Shown here: positions 1 through 3,808 of the stretch, in pieces
How the letters are laid out: each line of letters begins with the position of its first letter
Numbering within the stretch: the first letter of the stretch is position 1
DNA from: Fimbriimonadales bacterium
GTDB lineage: Bacteria; Armatimonadota; Fimbriimonadia; Fimbriimonadales; GBS-DC
Direction of reading: 5' to 3'
Length of the DNA stretch: 5,742 nucleotides
Assembly: GCA_026416655.1 (NCBI GenBank)
Contig: JAOAES010000177.1
Location: 1-5,742, forward strand
Position numbers and translations under genes: made by a program
Notes under the pieces: model-generated
What the model was told of the DNA's origin: nothing
The model's database searches: none
Seen by the model: the letters and a program-made list of their open reading frames with translations, nothing else

Positions 1-308
1 TCAAACGGCTTCGCAAGCAGGGCGAACGCCTCCGCGCCGACTTCGCTCTCCGTAAAAACGTCTGGGTAACTATCCATCACCACAATCGGGATGCGCGTGT
101 TCCGCTGGCGGACGGTGCGTATGAGGTCGATACCGCTCAGGCGGGGCATGTGGATGTCGGTAAACAGCAGGTCATAGTCGCGCTCGGCAAGTCGCTCAAG
201 CGCGTCCGCGCCGTTGGGCGCCACCACAACCGTGTGCCCTTCATCCTCCAGCGCCTGCGTCAGCAGCAGCTGCACCATCGGCTCGTCGTCCACCACAAGG
301 ATACGCAT
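1..308 (-). CDS. Response regulator, receiver domain (partial, C-terminus outside window)
   Basis: This is a CheY-like phosphoacceptor receiver domain of a two-component system, which accepts phosphate from a partner histidine kinase in the cytoplasm. The 102 residues visible begin MRILVVDDEP, with the acidic pair D7/D8 that binds Mg2+. The phosphoacceptor aspartate is D51 in FTDIHMPRLSG, and the conserved lysine is K100 in the closing LLAKPF. About 15-20 receiver residues and any output domain lie beyond position 1, so the protein could be a single-domain regulator or carry a DNA-binding or enzymatic output. The usual Thr/Ser at the end of beta-4 is not in place: the stretch reads VVMDSYPD, with D79 at that site and S80 next to it. 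The start ATG (308-306) gives the canonical N-terminus, but I see no clear Shine-Dalgarno before it. The macro-like gene ends 33 bp upstream on the same strand, so co-transcription is likely. Confidence 0.93.
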   Translation of the reverse strand, partial: MRILVVDDEPMVQLLLTQALEDEGHTVVVAPNGADALERLAERDYDLLFTDIHMPRLSGIDLIRTVRQRNTRIPIVVMDSYPDVFTESEVGAEAFALLAKPF

Positions 309-341
309 TCCATGTGGATTTTCGGCAGGCGCACGGAGAAA

Positions 342-1502
342 TTACAGGGTAGCGGTCATCTCCAGGGGCGGCAGGCTCAGCGCATCGCGGAGGGCGTTCA
401 CCGCTTCTTGCCACGCGCGAAACTCCTGTTCATTCGCGCCCAGCAGGATGCAGCGTTCGATTCGCGAGATTGCCTCGTGTAGGTAATCGCTGATGGTCTC
501 GGCTACTGTATAGGCAAATTCGTTGTGCGAGAGACCGTTGAGAGGGCTGGGTATAGGAATCAAGAGGGTACGGAGGTACTGGTTATGCGAAAGCGAGAGC
601 GCGGCGCGCACGGCGGCGACGAGCGTCTCTTTTGAAGGGACTCGCCCGCTCTCCAGCGCGGCAAGATGCACAACGAACGGATAGGGCAGTGCCCCGCCTG
701 CCGTAATCGTCGCATCGCCGAGCGCAATCGGGGAAAGTTCCCGCGTTTTTGTTTGCAGCACCGGTCCACCGCGCTTGATCAAGGCGTCGTCGGGGCGCAG
801 GCTCGGCTCCGTGAACCGCCAGTATCCGTGCGCCGGCGTCTTTTGCCAGTCGTCCTGTACGGCGTGCAACATCGTGTGGCGCACTCGGTACATCGCGCGG
901 TACGGCTCAAAACCGTTCCGACTCAACCAGCCCAGAATCTGCTGGAACACCCAGCCGTTGACAGCGTCCGTGCAGAGAATCTTGAATCGCTGCAGATGAG
1001 CGGGGCGTTGCGCGATGGCTTGAGCGATAGTCCAAGCGGTCTCTTCGGCGACGGCGCGGCGCAGGTCGAGCGTATAGTCTGCAAACGCGACGGTCTGCAT
1101 CCCCCGCTCCGCAGCGACGGCGAGCGCGTTTTGCAAGCCCTGCAGCTGCAAACGGGAGTCGGTCGTGTACTGCGCGTCGAACAGATTCGCATGGAGGATG
1201 TGTTTGAACTTCGTGCGTCCTGCGCCTGTCATCGCCACGCCCTGCGGCGGTAAAGGCGCACAAGAGACCGCCTCCTGCTCCACCAGGTCGAACCCTGCGT
1301 AGTCGCGCAGCTGCTTGCGGAACCCTTTCGTCATGCGCAGCGTGGCGTCGCAAGCGAGGATGAGCGCGTCTGCCGCGACGCGATGCAGGCTCGTATGGGG
1401 CAACACATAGAGTTCCACCTGCGCGCCCTGAATCGGATAACTGGCGACGGGGCGCACGCGCGTCATCCAAGGGTGGCTCGCCGTCCGTAGCATAACGCCC
1501 AT
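342..1502 (-). CDS. Tandem macro-domain-like protein, both domains degenerate
   Basis: The protein is 386 aa with no signal peptide or membrane segment, so cytoplasmic. I read two macro (ADP-ribose/nucleotide-binding) folds in series. Domain A spans about residues 29-193: beta strand VELYVLP, then DALILACDA (45-53) where macro domains have DAIVNAANS, then a GAGRTKFKHILHANL strand and the closing HLQRFKILCTDAVNGWVFQQI. Domain B spans about 200-368: ALIKRGGPVLQ, GDATITAGGALPYPFVVH and LIPIPSPLNGLSHNEF, closing with IERCILLGANEQEFRAWQ. Both lack the NAAN asparagines, and the glycine-rich phosphate loop is MTKGFRK in A and not recognisable in B. The ligand may therefore differ from ADP-ribose or be absent. 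The reading frame is open up to ATG 1595, but those extra 31 residues are the translation of an inverted-repeat element. ATG 1502 has CAGG about 8 nt upstream and is preferred; ATG 1493 is the alternative. The gene reads into the response regulator. The family assignment comes from motif reading, not a search. Confidence 0.7.
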   Translation of the reverse strand: MGVMLRTASHPWMTRVRPVASYPIQGAQVELYVLPHTSLHRVAADALILACDATLRMTKGFRKQLRDYAGFDLVEQEAVSCAPLPPQGVAMTGAGRTKFKHILHANLFDAQYTTDSRLQLQGLQNALAVAAERGMQTVAFADYTLDLRRAVAEETAWTIAQAIAQRPAHLQRFKILCTDAVNGWVFQQILGWLSRNGFEPYRAMYRVRHTMLHAVQDDWQKTPAHGYWRFTEPSLRPDDALIKRGGPVLQTKTRELSPIALGDATITAGGALPYPFVVHLAALESGRVPSKETLVAAVRAALSLSHNQYLRTLLIPIPSPLNGLSHNEFAYTVAETISDYLHEAISRIERCILLGANEQEFRAWQEAVNALRDALSLPPLEMTATL

Positions 1503-1530
1503 ATGATACCTGACGGTCGCCCACGCTACG

Positions 1531-1608
1531 ATTCCTCGCTCCACTCGGAACGACAATGCCTTGCGGGCAGAAGTGAGCCTGTCATTCCGAGCCAAAGGCG
1601 AGGAACAT
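1531..1608. repeat. Nested inverted-repeat intergenic element (REP/MITE-like)
   Basis: Two arms, 1531-1555 (starting ATTCCTCGCT, ending CGGAACGACA) and 1580-1608 (starting TGTCATTCCGAG, ending GGCGAGGAACAT), are imperfect reverse complements separated by 24 bp. Each arm is itself an imperfect palindrome of the form TTCC(G/T)CG...CG(A/C)GGAA. The core resembles the dispersed CGTCATTCCGAGCGAAGCGAGGAAT element that I know from many environmental bacterial genomes; whether it is repeated here needs the rest of the genome. It lies between the divergent macro-like and CAP genes and supplies the false N-terminal extension of the macro-like reading frame. A transcript through it would fold into a long hairpin. 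Confidence 0.7.
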
Positions 1609-1629
1609 CAGATAAGTAACAAGTTGGGC

Positions 1630-1635
1630 TATAAT
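1630..1635 (+). promoter_or_regulatory. Putative -10 box (TATAAT) for the CAP gene
   Basis: There is a perfect TATAAT within TGGGCTATAATA (1625-1636), the same 12-mer that precedes the BON gene on the other strand. No good TTGACA sits 16-18 bp upstream; that position falls at the edge of the inverted-repeat element (ATCAGA at 1607-1612). Transcription would start near 1642, giving a leader of about 119 nt before the start codon at 1761. Confidence 0.55.
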
Positions 1636-1649
1636 AGGAGTGCTTGCTG

Positions 1650-1689
1650 GCGTGAGAGGTGACTTGGAAGCAGCCCGGTCGTCTCACGC
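1650..1689 (+). promoter_or_regulatory. Leader hairpin upstream of the CAP gene
   Basis: GCGTGAGA (1650-1657) and TCTCACGC (1682-1689) form a perfect 8-bp stem around a 24-nt loop that can add a GAC/GTC pairing (1661-1663 with 1678-1680). It begins about 8 nt after the predicted transcription start, so it would form the 5' end of the mRNA. CTTTTGG follows the stem, but the T-run is too short for a convincing terminator. The role could be mRNA stability or regulation. I do not recognise a known riboswitch class. Confidence 0.5.
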
Positions 1690-1724
1690 GCTTTTGGACA
1701 GGTACTTCTCAGGTGGAGTTTTTC

Positions 1725-1740
1725 TATGGCGATGCCCATA
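1725..1740 (+). promoter_or_regulatory. Small hairpin just upstream of the CAP-gene ribosome binding site
   Basis: TATGG (1725-1729) pairs with CCATA (1736-1740) around a 6-nt loop CGATGC. It ends 6 nt before the AAGGAGG at 1747, close enough to influence ribosome access. It is short and could be chance. Confidence 0.3.
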
Positions 1741-1746
1741 ATCCTC

Positions 1747-1753
1747 AAGGAGG
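1747..1753 (+). promoter_or_regulatory. Ribosome binding site that fixes the CAP-gene start
   Basis: AAGGAGG lies 7 nt before ATG 1761. This selects M at 1761 over the upstream in-frame ATG at 1659 and over ATG 1755, which is too close. The chosen start is followed at once by a signal peptide. Confidence 0.85.
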
Positions 1754-1760
1754 GATGCTT

Positions 1761-2765
1761 ATGGAGAGAGCCATCCTGCGCTGGTTAGGGACGACGCTGC
1801 TGGGAATGAGCGTTGCATGTGCCGTTGCTCGTGCCACCATCGAGACACGGCTTAAGTTGCTGCACGACTACGCGGTGGCTGTAAACGAGGCGCGTGTGGT
1901 GCGAGGATTGCCCCCCCTGAAGCTAAATGAGCAGCTATGCGACGCCGCCCAGAGCTATGCCGAGACGCTTTTGGCAACAGGGCAGATTCGGCACGCGGAC
2001 GCACAGGGACGACGCGCGGACTATCGCGCGGTCGCGGCGGGCTATTTTTATTATCGGCTGGGTGAAAACCTCGCCGCGGGGCAACTGAGCTACGAGCGTG
2101 CGCTGGAAATGTGGCTGCAGAGTCCCCCTCACCGCGCCAATCTGCTCAGCGCCGACTATCGCGAACTGGGCGTGGGGTTCACTGCCAACGATTCCGCCCG
2201 CTATCGAACCGCATGGACACAACTGCTGGGCGCACGCCATCATGTGTATCCTGTCGTGATTAACCTGGACGCTTTCGCGACGGAATCGCCGCGCGTCGCC
2301 GTCTACGTGCACGGGGCACGGGAAGCGCAGGTAATGCGCTATCGCATCGGCGACGGCGCGTGGAGTGAGTGGCAAGCCCCGCGCGAGTGGCTGGGCTGCC
2401 AACTGCCAGAATCGGAAGGGTTCCACACAATTACAGTGCAGTTGCAGATTGGCGCGCGCGTTTATGAGGCGTCGGACGAAATCTATTTACAGAGTCGGTT
2501 CGTCCTCGCTGAGGTCGCGGGCGAGCGCGAGGGCGATGACGAAGACCGCCCCCGCCGATTTGAGCGCGCCAGCGCAGGCGTCGAGCGTGCTGCCCGTCGT
2601 GAACACATCGTCCAGCAGGGCGACGGCGCGTCCGCGAACCAGTTCCGGGCGCACGACTTCGAACGCATTCTGCACATTTTGCATGCGCTCAGCTTGGCGC
2701 AGCCCCACCTGCGGGCGTCGGTAGAGGCGGCGACGGAGCGCGCCCGCGAGCACGGGGACGCCTGA
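1761..2765 (+). CDS. Secreted SCP/CAP-domain protein with Ig-like domain and antisense-derived C-terminal tail
   Basis: The protein is 334 aa. Residues 1-25 look like a Sec signal peptide: MERAILRW, a hydrophobic stretch to about residue 23, and a possible cut after ARA. C20 does not sit in a good lipobox. Residues about 36-156 are a CAP/SCP (CAP superfamily; PR-1-like) domain: NEARVVRGLPPLKLN, IRHAD (H78), GENLA (E102), SPPHRANLL (H124) and YRELGVG (E135), i.e. the usual cavity histidines and glutamates. Bacterial members are extracytoplasmic and mostly of unknown activity. Residues about 162-242 read as a beta-sandwich: MRYRIGDGAWSEW, then a closing strand ending DEIYL. From L243 on, the 92 residues (Arg/Glu/Ala-rich, low complexity, no recognisable fold) are encoded antisense to comF, codon-aligned with it. 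The structured part ends exactly where comF stops, so a lost stop codon or a frameshift is plausible. Expressed from its own promoter, with a hairpin leader. Confidence 0.88.
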   Translation: MERAILRWLGTTLLGMSVACAVARATIETRLKLLHDYAVAVNEARVVRGLPPLKLNEQLCDAAQSYAETLLATGQIRHADAQGRRADYRAVAAGYFYYRLGENLAAGQLSYERALEMWLQSPPHRANLLSADYRELGVGFTANDSARYRTAWTQLLGARHHVYPVVINLDAFATESPRVAVYVHGAREAQVMRYRIGDGAWSEWQAPREWLGCQLPESEGFHTITVQLQIGARVYEASDEIYLQSRFVLAEVAGEREGDDEDRPRRFERASAGVERAARREHIVQQGDGASANQFRAHDFERILHILHALSLAQPHLRASVEAATERAREHGDA

Positions 2766-3203
2766 GAGCCGACCGAGCTGCTTGGCGACCAGCTCCGCCT
2801 GATTGAATCCGCGCAGAGCGCGCCGCGCAGGATGGATGGGCACAGGGATAATCCCCTCAATTTGCTGCCAGACGGCATGTTCCGGGCGGCGCAATACCAG
2901 CCAAAGTTGCTGCGCCAGTGGCTCCGCGGCGCGCTGCCAGCGGCGAAACTTCAGATTCACAATCGCCCGGCGCAAACTGCCCGTGTACAGCCCTGCGCAC
3001 ACAGCCCCATCAAACGCGAAATCCCGTCCTAAGCAGCGGCGACAATCGCCCAACGCCCGCAAAGGCGCGCCGCAACGGCGACAGGTCGGCGGCAAAATCG
3101 GTGCGACGCGCTCTACGCACTCCAAACAGAACGGTTCCACACAAAACTGCCCGCACGCCACACAGCGTGGCGGATAGAGCGCGTCCCACAGCCGACGCCA
3201 CAT
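2487..3203 (-). CDS. comF: ComF family protein (competence-associated phosphoribosyltransferase-like)
   Basis: This is a cytoplasmic ComF/GntX family protein required for DNA uptake in transformable bacteria. At 238 aa it is about full length. The N-terminal zinc-finger region carries C14, C17, C21, C26, C29, C41, C44, C54 and C57, including the pairs C14xxC17, C41xxC44 and C54xxC57. Then come GLYTGSLRRAIVNLKF (71-86), PVPIHPARRALRGFNQAE (120-137) and the PRPP-binding loop ALLDDVFTTGSTLD (195-208), with D198/D199 and TTGST. All family motifs are intact. The start ATG lies 3 bp after the BON gene stop (TAAGCGATG) with no strong Shine-Dalgarno, suggesting translational coupling in a BON-comF operon. 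No comEA, comEC or comFA is visible nearby. The last 92 codons plus the stop overlap the opposite-strand CAP reading frame; since they include the PRPP loop, comF is the constrained partner in that overlap. Confidence 0.93.
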   Translation of the reverse strand: MWRRLWDALYPPRCVACGQFCVEPFCLECVERVAPILPPTCRRCGAPLRALGDCRRCLGRDFAFDGAVCAGLYTGSLRRAIVNLKFRRWQRAAEPLAQQLWLVLRRPEHAVWQQIEGIIPVPIHPARRALRGFNQAELVAKQLGRLSGVPVLAGALRRRLYRRPQVGLRQAERMQNVQNAFEVVRPELVRGRAVALLDDVFTTGSTLDACAGALKSAGAVFVIALALARDLSEDEPTL

Positions 3204-3206
3204 CGC

Positions 3207-3443
3207 TTAACGAAAGATCACATCCACCACGACGTCGCGAATGCCGGGACGCTGACGCAGAACGCGGCGGATAATCTCCATCTCCGCCTTCGGATCGATG
3301 TCATGCCCACGCATGCCGCTCACCGTGCCCCGCAAGTACACCACGCCATGAAACACCTGCACGTCCAGCCGCGACGTATCCAGATGACGCTTGCTTATCT
3401 CGCGCAGCACCATGCGGCGAGTCTCCACATCGGCTAATGCCAT
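3207..3443 (-). CDS. Single BON-domain small protein
   Basis: The protein is 78 aa and is essentially one BON domain. The pattern is an N-terminal helix with ETRRMVLREISKR, a beta pair DVQVFHGVVYLRGTVSG (27-43), a second helix AEMEIIRRVLRQR (53-65) and the closing PGIRDVVVDVIFR (66-78). BON domains bind phospholipid or other ligands in OsmY-like and secretin-associated proteins, but this one has no signal peptide or transmembrane segment, so it is probably cytoplasmic or membrane-peripheral. The start ATG has a perfect AGGAGG 7 nt upstream. It is the first gene of the BON-comF unit, and a functional link to ComF is not established. The insert GMRGHDIDPKAE between the strands and the second helix is slightly longer than the usual turn. 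Confidence 0.8.
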   Translation of the reverse strand: MALADVETRRMVLREISKRHLDTSRLDVQVFHGVVYLRGTVSGMRGHDIDPKAEMEIIRRVLRQRPGIRDVVVDVIFR

Positions 3444-3450
3444 CGTTATG

Positions 3451-3468
3451 CCTCCTGCGTATATTATA
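3451..3468 (-). promoter_or_regulatory. Promoter -10 box and adjoining Shine-Dalgarno of the BON-comF operon
   Basis: On the minus strand TATAAT (3468-3463) lies inside TGGGCTATAATA and is followed after 6 nt by AGGAGG (3456-3451), then 7 nt to the ATG at 3443. A normal start 6-8 nt downstream of the -10 would put the 5' end of the mRNA at or next to the Shine-Dalgarno, so the leader would be only about 13 nt. No convincing -35 is seen (GTTCCA at 17 bp spacing). Confidence 0.6.
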
Positions 3469-3513
3469 GCCCATGCGTTATCGTCTGGAACTCCAATCCT
3501 TCACGAATCGTAG

Positions 3514-3519
3514 TATAAT
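3514..3519 (+). promoter_or_regulatory. Putative -10 box (TATAAT) of the prkA transcript
   Basis: TATAAT occurs 46 bp from the oppositely directed BON-operon -10 box, making a compact divergent promoter pair. The -35 position (CTCCAA at 17 bp spacing) is poor, so an activator or an alternative sigma factor is possible. A start near 3526 would give a leader of about 283 nt before the prkA ATG. Confidence 0.5.
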
Positions 3520-3525
3520 TGCATA

Positions 3526-3733
3526 GGCGGGAAAGCCCTCCTGCCGCAGTGGGCAGTATCCTTTCAGAATTGGCGTTCGGACCACTCGCCTCAGAAGTAT
3601 ACGCGGTTTTACAGCGTGTATGGAATATTTCCTTCACGGGTCGGAACCCCCTACGATTCTAATCGCGTCGAACCGATAATCTTAAAATGGCGTCGTTGGG
3701 GCGACCCAATATCCTTACAGCATGGGGTGAAGC
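3526..3733 (+). promoter_or_regulatory. Long hairpin-rich 5' leader of prkA (no gene in 3444-3808)
   Basis: This 208-bp stretch has no coding signal. It holds a series of inverted repeats. GGCGGGA (3526-3532) pairs with TCCTGCC (3539-3545). CTGCC (3541-3545) can instead pair with GGCAG (3552-3556), which excludes the first. GGCG (3572-3575) pairs with CGCC (3587-3590). TATACGC (3598-3604) pairs with GCGTGTA (3614-3620). TTGGG (3696-3700) pairs with CCCAA (3705-3709) around a GCGA (GNRA) tetraloop. Single short stems arise by chance; the density and the alternative pairing are what is notable. I do not recognise an Rfam class, and there is no T-tract that would make an obvious terminator. Confidence 0.4.
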
Positions 3734-3793
3734 ATGAGGCGAACTGAACGCCCGTCGCGGGAACACGCGACCCGACTGCCCGTTGAACATACA

Positions 3794-3799
3794 AGGGGG
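3794..3799 (+). promoter_or_regulatory. Ribosome binding site supporting the prkA start at 3809
   Basis: AGGGGG lies 9 nt before ATG 3809. A competing signal, GGGGTGA at 3724-3730, precedes an in-frame ATG at 3734 that would add 25 residues. Similarity to Bacillus-type PrkA begins at the 3809 methionine, so that start is preferred. Confidence 0.6.
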
Positions 3800-3808
3800 T
3801 CTAAGAGC

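Noticed and set aside
666..1253. 195-codon open frame antisense to the macro-like gene.
   Set aside because: It has the same aligned register effect; the Arg-rich product has no family signature.
907..1524. 205-codon minus-strand frame overlapping the macro-like gene.
   Set aside because: It is an Arg/Ala-rich shifted-frame shadow of the macro-like gene with low-complexity sequence.
1503..1595. N-terminal 31-residue extension of the macro-like protein (from ATG 1595).
   Set aside because: It is a translation of the inverted-repeat element, lacks a ribosome binding site, and the macro-like similarity starts well after 1502.
1690..1700. Rho-independent terminator after the 1650-1689 hairpin.
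   Set aside because: Only four T residues follow (CTTTTGG) and the loop is 24 nt; a terminator is unlikely.
1659..1760. 34-residue N-terminal extension of the CAP protein (from ATG 1659).
   Set aside because: It would begin inside the leader hairpin and place the signal peptide internally; ATG 1761 has a perfect AAGGAGG.
1803..1820. Lipoprotein signal ending at C20 of the CAP protein.
   Set aside because: The residues before the cysteine are S-V-A; the -3 position lacks the required Leu/Val/Ile, so an ordinary Sec signal peptide fits better.
3643..3669. Possible ECF-sigma promoter GGAAC...CGTC before prkA.
   Set aside because: The spacing of 18 bp is longer than the usual 16-17 and the rest of the match is weak; not enough to call.
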